Of a DNA stretch of 14,133 nucleotides, positions 4,843 through 11,634 are shown in pieces. The translations under genes and the position numbers were made by a program. Source of the DNA: Candidatus Altarchaeota archaeon. GTDB taxonomy: Archaea; Altiarchaeota; Altiarchaeia; IMC4; QMZM01. Position 1 is the stretch's first letter; the number at the start of each line of letters is the position of its first letter. The notes under the pieces are model-generated. The model did not search any database. It was not told where the DNA came from and saw nothing but the letters and a program-made list of their open reading frames with translations. The stretch spans positions 1 to 14,133 of the forward strand of contig JAHIKS010000031.1 in assembly GCA_018897475.1 (NCBI GenBank), read 5' to 3'.

Positions 4843-6771
4843 ATGGCAGAAGAAAAAACAACAAAGGAGAAGATTATCGGGATTGATTTAGGTACGAGTA
4901 ATTCACAGGCTGCGGTGATGATGGGCGGCAAGGCAACGATTATTCCATCAGCTGAAGGGGCGACCTATGCCGGAAAGATGTTTCCCTCGGTGGTTGCTTT
5001 TACGAAGGATGGACAGATGCTGGTCGGAGAGCCTGCAAGGAGGCAGGCAGTGTCAAATCCGGATGGGACCGTTACTGCCGCAAAGAGGAAGATGGGGAGC
5101 AATCATAAGTATAACATTAACGGTAAGGATTACACCCCGCAGCAGATTTCGGCTTTTATCTTGCAGAAGATTAAGACCGATTCCGAGGCGTTTCTTGGAG
5201 AAGGTATAAAGAAGGTAGTAATCACGGTACCTGCCTACTTTGACGATAACCAGAGGACTGCGACGAAAGATGCAGGGACCATTGCAGGGCTTGAGGTAGT
5301 AAGGATTATCAACGAACCGACTGCCGCGGCGCTTTCCTACGGCCTTGACAGGGCGGAAAAGGAGCAGAAGATTATGGTCTTCGACTTTGGTGCAGGGACT
5401 CTTGATGTCACTATAATGGAGTTCGGTGAGGGTGTCTTTGAGGTTATCTCAACCTCGGGAGACACGCAGCTCGGCGGAAAGGACATGGATGAAGCCATTG
5501 TGAAATGGATTACAGAGGAATTCAAGACAGAGAGTGGCGTTGACCTTGGCGCTGACAGGATGGCGACCCAGAGGGTTAACGAGGCTGCGGAGAAGGCGAA
5601 GATTGAATTATCCACGGTATTAGAGACTGAAATAAACATGCCGTATATCACTGCCGATGCATCGGGGCCGAAGCATTTAACGAAGAAGTTTTCGAGGGCG
5701 CAACTGGAGAAGCTTGTGGGCTCTATCGTCGATAAGTGCAAGAGCTCCATGGAACAGGCGATGAACGATGCGAAGCTGAGCAGGAAGGATATAAACAAGG
5801 TTATTATGGTCGGCGGCCCCACAAGGATGCCAATCGTGCAGAAATTCGTTGAGGACTTTATAGGGAAGAAGGGTGAGGGAGGAGTCGACCCCATGGAGTG
5901 CGTTGCCATGGGTGCAGCAATTCAGGGAGGTATTCTTGCAGGAGAGGTGAAGGATATTGTGCTTCTGGATGTTACGCCATTGACCCTGGGGATAGAGACC
6001 CTTGGAGGAGTGGCGACAGCACTGATCCCAAGGAATACCACAATCCCAACAAAGAAGAGCCAGACCTTTACGACCGCTGCTGACATGCAGACCGCCGTTA
6101 CAATCAATGTCGTGCAGGGAGAGAGGCCCATGGTTACCGACAACACGAGCCTGGGGCAGTTTAACCTGGTGGGAATTCCCCCGGCTCCAAGAGGAGTGCC
6201 ACAGGTTGAGGTTACCTTTGACATAGATGCCAACGGAATTCTCAATGTCCATGCTAAGGACCTGGGGACAGGGAACGAGCAGAAGATTACGATTACAGCC
6301 TCGACGAAGCTGTCTAAAGAGGAAATAGACCGGATGATGAAGCAGGCCGATGAGCACGCCGAAGAAGACAAGAAAAGGAAGGAGGAGATAGAGATAAGGA
6401 ACACTGCAGATTCGATGGTTTATGCAACCGAGAAGACTATCTCTGAGATGGGCGACAAAATCGGTAGTGAACAGAAGGATAAGATAGATGGTGCATCGAA
6501 GGCTCTAAAGGATGCTCTTGCCGGCACAGACAATGAAGCAATAAAGGCAAAGACCGAGGAGCTGAGCAAGGTGCTGCAGGAGGTCGGAGCTGCTATATAT
6601 CAGCAGGCCCAGGCGGCGCAGCAGGCTCAGCAACAGGCCCAGGCCGGGGAGCAGGCAGGTGGAGAGCAGGCCAAGGAAGGGGAAGAAGTAGTCGATGCCG
6701 ACTACAAGGTAGTGGATGAGGAGAAGAAAGAGGGCGAAGGCGAGGAGAAGAAGGAAGAAAAGAATGAGTGA
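4843..6771 (+). CDS. dnaK: DnaK (Hsp70) chaperone
   Basis: This 642-aa Hsp70 binds exposed hydrophobic stretches of client proteins in an ATP-driven cycle with DnaJ and GrpE. Seen in order: phosphate-1 motif GIDLGTSN (13-20), connect motif INEPTAAALSYG (156-167), phosphate-2 motif DFGAGT (181-186), adenosine motif VGGPTRMP, the linker region DIVLLDVTPLTLGIET, a substrate-binding beta domain, a helical lid, and a Gln/Ala-rich linker ending in the usual VVDADYKVVDEE tail. GAGGTGA precedes the ATG. One deviation: phosphate-2 usually reads DLGGGT, and here the middle Gly is Ala184. The short Hsp70 form (no large N-terminal-domain insert) is usual for archaeal DnaK, which are thought to derive from bacteria. 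The 3' neighbour is an AT-rich insert rather than dnaJ. Confidence 0.96.
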   Translation: MAEEKTTKEKIIGIDLGTSNSQAAVMMGGKATIIPSAEGATYAGKMFPSVVAFTKDGQMLVGEPARRQAVSNPDGTVTAAKRKMGSNHKYNINGKDYTPQQISAFILQKIKTDSEAFLGEGIKKVVITVPAYFDDNQRTATKDAGTIAGLEVVRIINEPTAAALSYGLDRAEKEQKIMVFDFGAGTLDVTIMEFGEGVFEVISTSGDTQLGGKDMDEAIVKWITEEFKTESGVDLGADRMATQRVNEAAEKAKIELSTVLETEINMPYITADASGPKHLTKKFSRAQLEKLVGSIVDKCKSSMEQAMNDAKLSRKDINKVIMVGGPTRMPIVQKFVEDFIGKKGEGGVDPMECVAMGAAIQGGILAGEVKDIVLLDVTPLTLGIETLGGVATALIPRNTTIPTKKSQTFTTAADMQTAVTINVVQGERPMVTDNTSLGQFNLVGIPPAPRGVPQVEVTFDIDANGILNVHAKDLGTGNEQKITITASTKLSKEEIDRMMKQADEHAEEDKKRKEEIEIRNTADSMVYATEKTISEMGDKIGSEQKDKIDGASKALKDALAGTDNEAIKAKTEELSKVLQEVGAAIYQQAQAAQQAQQQAQAGEQAGGEQAKEGEEVVDADYKVVDEEKKEGEGEEKKEEKNE

Positions 6772-6869
6772 ATTTGGGTGGCTGGGGGACTCAATCAGTG
6801 TATCAATAGCCAAAAGTTCGCATAAATCGGAGTTAGACGAAATGCTCACTCTGGGGTCGCTAATAAACC

Positions 6870-6878
6870 CATAAATAG
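6870..6878 (+). promoter_or_regulatory. TATA-like box for the Cys-repeat gene
   Basis: CATAAATAG lies 23-31 bases before the ATG at 6901, which has no Shine-Dalgarno motif. The spacing suits a leaderless transcript starting at or next to the ATG, so the gene pair is likely expressed independently of dnaK. Confidence 0.5.
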
Positions 6879-6900
6879 AAATTAGGTCAATATACTAAGG

Positions 6901-7623
6901 ATGATTAGATGGTATGACAAGATATTTAGAGATGAAGATATGGGTAAATGGCACAAAATATTTACACTAATTTTTGTAATTGGTGCCATTGCTTTAATTA
7001 TCAATATACTTTTTGATACGGGAATTCTGAGTAGTGCCCCAGAAAACTGCAATCTGGAGTATAAATATGGTAGTCCTGAATGGATAGAATGTTTATCAAA
7101 ACCTGTGACAAAAATTAAAGGGGCGGAGACGATTGAGGATTGTCAGGATGTCGAGGGTGTAGGTGCAAAAGAATTTTGTTACAAAAATATCGCCATTGAA
7201 CAAGGAGACATTTCAATTTGTGATAAAATGCGAGAGATTGAACATACGGATGAGGATGAAAAGCGTCTCAAGTCAGGCTATTCATTAGACGAGCGCATAG
7301 GTCTATGCATCTCAAGCGTCGCCATTGAGATTAATGATCCAGAAGGCTGTAAAAAAGTATCCGAGATAGCCCATAGGGGTAAATTACTTCCTGACCTCAA
7401 AGATAGTTGTTACCTAAACATCGCAGAAGACATAGTAAACCTTCAGTTATGTGAGAACATAGATAAAGTATTTGTCAAAGACCTTTGTAAAAAACGAGTG
7501 AATAGTAAAATAATGAGGTTTGCAATAGAAACATTAAACCCCCAATTATGTGAGAACATAAGTGAAAACTCCATAAAAGATAATTGCATAGAAGCAATAG
7601 ATATACGGATGAGGAGGCTTTGA
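6901..7623 (+). CDS. Membrane-anchored Cys-repeat protein
   Basis: The 240-aa product has one N-terminal transmembrane helix (about residues 19-38) and an exported domain with twelve cysteines (50, 64, 81, 93, 107, 136, 150, 170, 184, 196, 217, 229). They fall in a loose repeat of the form C-[YK]-x2-IA followed by L-C-x-x-I, for example SCYLNIAED then LQLCENID, and PQLCENIS. Paired spacings of 12-14 residues suggest stacked helical hairpins each closed by a disulfide, as in Sel1-like or other helical repeat proteins. Similar Cys-repeat proteins are, to my knowledge, common in small-genome archaea, but I know no assigned function. The gene sits in an AT-rich insert between dnaK and the methyltransferase and is one base away from the small membrane gene that follows. 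Confidence 0.75.
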   Translation: MIRWYDKIFRDEDMGKWHKIFTLIFVIGAIALIINILFDTGILSSAPENCNLEYKYGSPEWIECLSKPVTKIKGAETIEDCQDVEGVGAKEFCYKNIAIEQGDISICDKMREIEHTDEDEKRLKSGYSLDERIGLCISSVAIEINDPEGCKKVSEIAHRGKLLPDLKDSCYLNIAEDIVNLQLCENIDKVFVKDLCKKRVNSKIMRFAIETLNPQLCENISENSIKDNCIEAIDIRMRRL

Positions 7624-7624
7624 C

Positions 7625-7810
7625 ATGGCAAAAATAACATACTTGATAAATGCAATTTTTGGTATAGGTATTGGCTCCATTGTGACGCTGGTCTTTTTGT
7701 ACCATATGATAACAGCAGGATTTAGTACTGATGCATTAGGCTGGATAGTTGGTGGTATAATAGCTGTTGGGTTTGGAGTTTATCAATGGAAGAAATACAA
7801 ATCCACATAA
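7625..7810 (+). CDS. 61-aa two-helix membrane protein
   Basis: The protein is almost entirely membrane-embedded: one helix at about residues 7-27 and another at about 38-54, joined by a short loop (TAGFSTDALG) and ended by a basic tail (WKKYKST). The ATG lies one base after the stop of the Cys-repeat gene, so translation is probably coupled and the two products may act together in the membrane. No family is recognised. Its small size and hydrophobicity could suit an accessory subunit or a holin-like peptide, but nothing in the sequence decides this. Confidence 0.65.
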   Translation: MAKITYLINAIFGIGIGSIVTLVFLYHMITAGFSTDALGWIVGGIIAVGFGVYQWKKYKST

Positions 7811-7945
7811 TCAGATTAAGCGACCCCTTCATTCGCACTCTCCCTCGCTATCGCTCGTTCGGTGCTAACGACCTCGTCTAACAGAGGATAAAAAGACTTC
7901 GTTTCGTCCAACTTCGGCTTCGCCGAACTTCTTTAACATACTAGA
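7811..7945. other. Intergenic region with hairpin, upstream of the methyltransferase
   Basis: The 135 bases carry short pyrimidine-rich, TCG-rich tracts (for example CTCGCTATCGCTCGTTCG) unlike the rest of the insert. A hairpin with 9-base arms and one mismatch (AACTTCGGC, loop TTC, GCCGAACTT; 7910-7930) ends 15 bases before the methyltransferase ATG. GATAAAAAG (7887-7895) is a possible TATA box. The hairpin may be a leader structure or the end of the upstream unit. Confidence 0.4.
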
Positions 7946-9208
7946 ATGACAGACCTTTCCATCGTCGAAACTCCGGAATACAAAAACCTCGTGACCTTCG
8001 AGCTGTGCAAGAAAACGCCCATCTACAACTGGTTCTACTACAAGGAGGGCTTTTCTCCGGACTTGGTGTGGGAGCTGCTTGATAGGTTCGAGGTTGCGAA
8101 GGGTGCGACTGTTCTGGACCCGTTCTGCGGGACCGGGACATCGCTATTGGCTAGCGCGCAGAAGGGTTATAATGCGATTGGTTTTGACATCACGCCGCTT
8201 GCTGTTTTTGTTTCTAATACCAAATTGCACCGGGGCTATGACCTCAAGCTGCTGAAGGAGGAGATTGATAAACTCTCAGGCTATAAGTTCGGGGATACGA
8301 AGCTCAAGTGGCCTGACCTCGGCTTCATCGAGATAAGGAAGGCGTTCAGCAGATACGCTAGGAATGACCTGTTGTTTTTTAAGGAAAAAATTATCGAAGT
8401 TGAGGATGAGGGAGTGAGGAATTTTCTCTTTCTTGGATTACTTAGCATTGTGATGGAATCCAGCAACGTCAAGAGGGACGGCGGGGTTCTCAGGGTTGTG
8501 AAGAAGAGGCATCTGCCCCCGGTCAGGAAGCTATTGAGGAACAGACTGAGGAGGATGTACAAGGACCTGGTCAAAGCGGGGGAATTCCCCGACGGAGATA
8601 ATACGGGGGAATTCACCGGCGAAAATAATGCCAAAGGATTCCCCGGGGGAATTCGTGCTGAGGCAAGATTGGGGGATTCCAGGAATCTGCCCTTGGACAA
8701 GAATAGTGTAGAATTCTGCATTACGTCCCCTCCCTATCTGAACTGGGTTGACTACACGAAGATTTATGCGCTGGAGATGGCGCTGCTCATGGACGGCGAG
8801 GAGATAAGGAGGGCGAGGTCGGATTCATTACGCTCATACATTGGAGCAAAGGAGCCGAAGGATTTTAGAGTCGAGTCGGAGCATCTCAACGAGCTGTTTG
8901 AGAAGCTGGAAGGGCTGCCTGAATCAAGCAAACCCCCCGCGATAATGAGGGGCTACTTCGAGGACCTCTTTATGAACCTCGAATCCATTTATAATTCATT
9001 GAAGCCGGGAGGGAAGGCCGCCATAGTCATAGGGAATTCATGCCTTCCCAATCTGGATATAAATTCAGACCTTATCCTTGCACAGATGGCGGAAGGAATC
9101 GGGTTCGAGGCTGAGGGAGTTTGGTCTTCAAATACGAGGATATGTAAATTCCCTGGCATGAAGGAATCAAGACCGGTGAGGGAGAGCATTGTCATCATTA
9201 AAAAATGA
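7946..9208 (+). CDS. Amino-methyltransferase, DNA N4/N6 type (RNA target possible)
   Basis: The 420-aa enzyme has an AdoMet-binding motif DPFCGTGTS (58-66), followed by FDITPLAV (80-87), and a catalytic TSPPYLNWVDY (260-270). The SPPY tetrad methylates exocyclic amino groups, as in N4-cytosine and N6-adenine DNA methylases. Motif I precedes the SPPY motif by about 200 residues, an alpha-class order, with the target-recognition region presumably between them. That region contains three 9-residue repeats (212-238). A late segment GGKAAIVIGNS and a C-terminal RESIVIIKK complete the fold. No restriction enzyme is nearby, so it is an orphan. An alternative is a tRNA or rRNA methyltransferase, since archaeal RNA enzymes share the DPF(C)GTG and PPY motifs. 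The stop overlaps the dnaJ ATG (ATGA), tying it to the chaperone cluster. Confidence 0.8.
   Translation: MTDLSIVETPEYKNLVTFELCKKTPIYNWFYYKEGFSPDLVWELLDRFEVAKGATVLDPFCGTGTSLLASAQKGYNAIGFDITPLAVFVSNTKLHRGYDLKLLKEEIDKLSGYKFGDTKLKWPDLGFIEIRKAFSRYARNDLLFFKEKIIEVEDEGVRNFLFLGLLSIVMESSNVKRDGGVLRVVKKRHLPPVRKLLRNRLRRMYKDLVKAGEFPDGDNTGEFTGENNAKGFPGGIRAEARLGDSRNLPLDKNSVEFCITSPPYLNWVDYTKIYALEMALLMDGEEIRRARSDSLRSYIGAKEPKDFRVESEHLNELFEKLEGLPESSKPPAIMRGYFEDLFMNLESIYNSLKPGGKAAIVIGNSCLPNLDINSDLILAQMAEGIGFEAEGVWSSNTRICKFPGMKESRPVRESIVIIKK
8579..8659 (+). repeat. Three 27-nt tandem repeats inside the methyltransferase gene
   Basis: Units at 8579-8605, 8606-8632 and 8633-8659 encode GEFPDGDNT, GEFTGENNA and KGFPGGIRA. 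Units 1 and 2 match at 21 of 27 bases; unit 3 is more diverged. Each contains a GAATTC (8582, 8609, 8649), and the first forms the palindrome GGGGAATTCCCC. The repeats keep the frame and likely form a flexible loop. Confidence 0.8.
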
Positions 9209-10341
9209 CGAAGAGAGATTACTACGAGGTTCTTGACATCGGGAAGGATGCCGGCAAGGACGAGATAAAGAAGGCCTACAGAAAGCTGGCCAGGAAGTAT
9301 CATCCGGATGTCAACAAAGATGCTGGCGCCGAGGACAAGTTCAAGGAGATGTCCGAGGCCTATGAGGTTCTGGCTGACGATAACAAGAAGGCGAACTATG
9401 ACGGGCTCGGCCATGCAGGGGCGCAGGCAGGATTCAGCGGCGGCGGGTTCTCGTGGGATGATTTCAGCCACTTTGACGACATCTCCGACATATTCGGGAG
9501 GGACTTCTTCGGCAGGGATATATTCGACGTGTTCTTTGGAGGGCAGGGTAGGAGAAGGGGCTCCAGTGCAAAGAGAGGCTCGGATGTCAGGTATGACGTG
9601 GAAATAGATTTGGAGGGGGCCGCGTTTGGAGTGGAGAAGGAAATATCAGTAAGAAGGAATGAGACATGCGATGAGTGTAGTGGTACAGGGGCAAAGTCGC
9701 CCTCCGACATAGTAAGCTGTCCTACCTGTGGGGGAGCCGGGCAGCTGAAGCAGGCCAGGAGGACTCCGTTTGGGCAGTTCGTTACCGTAACGGCGTGCAA
9801 TGAGTGCAAGGGCGCAGGTAGAATCATAAAGAAGCCCTGCACCAGGTGCGAGGGCACGGGGAGAAAATCAAGGAGTAGAAAAATGTCAGTAAATATTCCC
9901 GCAGGGGTTGAGTCCGGCTCGTATCTGAAACTCCGCGAGGAAGGCGATTCCGGGATGAAGGGTGGCTCTTCCGGAGATTTGTATGTTGTGATTCACGTAA
10001 AGCCGCACAATGAATTCAGGAGGGAAGGCAGCGATATAGTGTTTGAACTGCCCATAAGCTTTTCGCAGGCTGCCCTTGGCGATGAGGTAGAGGTTCCAAC
10101 GCTACAGGAAAGGGTAACCATGAGGATTCCCGCCGGGACGCAGACAGGAACTCTCTTCAAGCTGAAGGGTGAGGGGATTCATAAGCTGCATGGAAGAGGC
10201 AGGGGGGATGAGCTTGTCAGGGTCCAGGTTGTGACTCCGGACAAATTGAGCGGGAGGCATAAGGAGCTCTTCAGGGAACTGATGGGGAAGAAAGAGGGTA
10301 AGGGTGTTGTTGAGAGCATAAAGGAGAAACTTAACGTTTAG
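9205..10341 (+). CDS. dnaJ: DnaJ (Hsp40) co-chaperone
   Basis: DnaJ delivers unfolded clients to DnaK and stimulates its ATPase. All domains of the full type I form are present in the 378-aa product: J domain (1-68) with HPD at 33-35, a Gly/Phe/Asp-rich linker (about 70-118), a zinc region with four CxxCxGxG motifs (Cys155/158, 172/175, 198/201, 212/215), and the C-terminal substrate-binding domains. The ATG overlaps the methyltransferase TGA by four bases, so translation is coupled. It completes the grpE-dnaK-dnaJ set, separated here from dnaK by the AT-rich insert and the methyltransferase. Confidence 0.96.
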   Translation: MTKRDYYEVLDIGKDAGKDEIKKAYRKLARKYHPDVNKDAGAEDKFKEMSEAYEVLADDNKKANYDGLGHAGAQAGFSGGGFSWDDFSHFDDISDIFGRDFFGRDIFDVFFGGQGRRRGSSAKRGSDVRYDVEIDLEGAAFGVEKEISVRRNETCDECSGTGAKSPSDIVSCPTCGGAGQLKQARRTPFGQFVTVTACNECKGAGRIIKKPCTRCEGTGRKSRSRKMSVNIPAGVESGSYLKLREEGDSGMKGGSSGDLYVVIHVKPHNEFRREGSDIVFELPISFSQAALGDEVEVPTLQERVTMRIPAGTQTGTLFKLKGEGIHKLHGRGRGDELVRVQVVTPDKLSGRHKELFRELMGKKEGKGVVESIKEKLNV

Positions 10342-10365
10342 TATGTAGAATAATTAATAAGGATA

Positions 10366-10533
10366 ATGTCACTCAGGGAAAGCAAGAAGGAAAAGAGGAA
10401 GAGAACGGACAATGAGAACAAGGTAATCATGATTGCCATTGTCGCGGCAATCCTGGTGTTTGTCCTGTGGTGGCTGTATGGCTACCACTTCGTCGTTGTT
10501 CCATCAGGAGAGCTGAGTTTTAGAGCGCCATAG
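10366..10533 (+). CDS. 55-aa single-pass membrane protein
   Basis: The frame from ATG 10366 to TAG 10533 encodes a very basic N-terminus (SLRESKKEKRKR, cytoplasmic), a transmembrane helix at about residues 21-38 (rich in Ile, Val and Leu, ending LWWLYG) and a short outer tail (VVVPSGELSFRAP). The next gene starts one base after the stop, so it is likely translated together with the phospholipid synthase. AATAAG upstream gives no strong ribosome site. I know no family. The tight junction and good topology support a real gene. Confidence 0.6.
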   Translation: MSLRESKKEKRKRTDNENKVIMIAIVAAILVFVLWWLYGYHFVVVPSGELSFRAP

Positions 10534-10534
10534 A

Positions 10535-11128
10535 ATGGTAATAAAATCAAAATTTGAAACTGACGAGATTTCGACGAGGATAGGGCTGATATTCTCGGAG
10601 TTCGGTCTCTCTCCCGATGCATGGACCCTCCTTTCCCTTGTGCCTGCCGTGCTTGGGTTTTTTGCCCTGGTCAACAATGACCTTCCTCTCGCTCTGGTGT
10701 TGTTCCTTCTTTCAGGCTTTCTGGATGCGGTGGATGGAGCTGTGGCAAAATTCACAGGCACTGCTACGGCATTCGGTGCCTTTCTTGACGGAGTCGTGGA
10801 CAGGTATGTTGAGATTCTTCTCTATCTCGGGCTGCTGTTCTATGGCATGGCTCCCATGTGGATAGCAATCCTCATCTTCGGTGCCATGATGACCTCCTAT
10901 ATGCGGGCCTATGCCGACCACCGGGGAGTGGTTACAGAGCCGCACATGCACAAGGAGATGGGCGGTCTCCTGGAGAGGCCGGAGAGGCTGACTCTGATAT
11001 ATCTGGGGATGTTCCTTGGCCAGTATTACCAGCCAGACTTCCTCCAGTTCTCCGTAATCATGGCAGGAATTCTTGCCAATCTCACAGCAATTCAAAGATT
11101 TTACTATGTTGTGGAAAATGCTAGGTAG
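10535..11128 (+). CDS. CDP-alcohol phosphatidyltransferase, archaetidylinositol phosphate synthase-like
   Basis: The 197-aa integral membrane enzyme carries the family active site D-x2-D-G-x2-A-[RK]-x8-G-x3-D-x3-D at residues 64-89 (D64, D67, G68, A71, K72, G81, D85, D89). These aspartates bind the metal ions and the CDP-lipid. The usual Arg after Ala is Lys72 here. About six hydrophobic segments and the GGLLERPERL motif (143-152) fit the archaeal enzymes that attach inositol phosphate to CDP-archaeol. Other head groups (glycerol phosphate, serine) use the same motif, so the substrate is not certain. It follows the 55-aa membrane gene by one base and probably shares its transcript. Confidence 0.85.
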   Translation: MVIKSKFETDEISTRIGLIFSEFGLSPDAWTLLSLVPAVLGFFALVNNDLPLALVLFLLSGFLDAVDGAVAKFTGTATAFGAFLDGVVDRYVEILLYLGLLFYGMAPMWIAILIFGAMMTSYMRAYADHRGVVTEPHMHKEMGGLLERPERLTLIYLGMFLGQYYQPDFLQFSVIMAGILANLTAIQRFYYVVENAR

Positions 11129-11138
11129 CATAGGCATA

Positions 11139-11147
11139 TTTATAAAT
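11139..11147 (+). promoter_or_regulatory. TATA box of the coiled-coil operon
   Basis: TTTATAAAT lies 20-28 bases before the ATG at 11167, the classic spacing for a leaderless archaeal transcript. It is the clearest promoter in the window. Confidence 0.65.
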
Positions 11148-11166
11148 CGCCTCCCATTACCTATTT

Positions 11167-11634
11167 ATGACTGATTCTTTCAGCCCGGAGAAGCTTAATC
11201 CAAATCAACTCTCAAGAAAGCTGTTGGAAAAGCACAGGAGAATGTTCGGTGACTATCAGAGGGAATTCGAGATAAGGCAGAAGGTGTCCGTATTGAACGA
11301 AAAGGGAGACCTTCTGGAGCACTGGATAAAATCCGCAGAGGAGGACGGCTCCAATGGCTATGAGAAATACACGAAGGACAAGGAGATGGTCAGCCGAGAA
11401 ATATCATCGCTGATTAGCGAGCTCCGGGACATGAGTCTTCAGGATGTAAAGAGTGAATCAAAGGACGAAACAGAGAAAAGATACTCCTTCCTCGGGGAGA
11501 GGATTGATGCTCATAAGGAAGCGATAGACTATTGGAATGGCAGGGTCAAGGAATTATCCAAAAAGAAAAAGGTTAGTGGTGGCAAAGAAAAAGGAACAAA
11601 AGATCCAAAGAAGAGAAAGGCGAAGAAGAGATGA
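11167..11634 (+). CDS. 155-aa charged coiled-coil protein
   Basis: No family is recognised. The protein is soluble, highly charged and predicted helical nearly throughout: a short N-terminal part with Pro and Asn (PEKLNPNQLS), long helices with heptad-like spacing (LLEKHRRMFGDYQREFEIRQKVSVL; ISSLISELRDMSL), and a very basic lysine-rich tail (from about residue 132, KKKKVSGGKEK) that could bind nucleic acid or membrane. It overlaps the downstream coiled-coil gene by four bases (ATGA), so the two are translated together and probably interact. It is preceded by a strong TATA box. Confidence 0.7.
   Translation: MTDSFSPEKLNPNQLSRKLLEKHRRMFGDYQREFEIRQKVSVLNEKGDLLEHWIKSAEEDGSNGYEKYTKDKEMVSREISSLISELRDMSLQDVKSESKDETEKRYSFLGERIDAHKEAIDYWNGRVKELSKKKKVSGGKEKGTKDPKKRKAKKR

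Larger units (their letters stand above)
6815..7929. mobile_element. Candidate insert bracketed by imperfect inverted repeats
   Basis: Three blocks left of the membrane gene pair recur on the right in inverted orientation and mirror order: AGTTCG (6815-6820 versus 7924-7929), GTTAGACGA (6832-6840 versus 7874-7882) and GGGGTCGCT (6853-6861 versus 7819-7827). The right flank is longer (about 110 versus 47 bases), so the ends are not simple terminal repeats. The enclosed DNA is more AT-rich than dnaK and the methyltransferase gene. No transposase or integrase is present, so this would be a passive cassette or a remnant. Chance agreement cannot be excluded without comparison to related genomes. 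Confidence 0.35.

Noticed and set aside
5337..6404. Long open frames on the minus strand opposite dnaK
   Set aside because: They are shadows of dnaK codon bias; the plus-strand protein is an unmistakable Hsp70 with all its motifs.
6832..7882. GTTAGAC and GTCTAAC as integron attC core sites
   Set aside because: They match the core consensus, but no properly spaced partner (RYYYAAC followed by GTTRRRY within one site) is present on either flank, and there is no integrase in the window.
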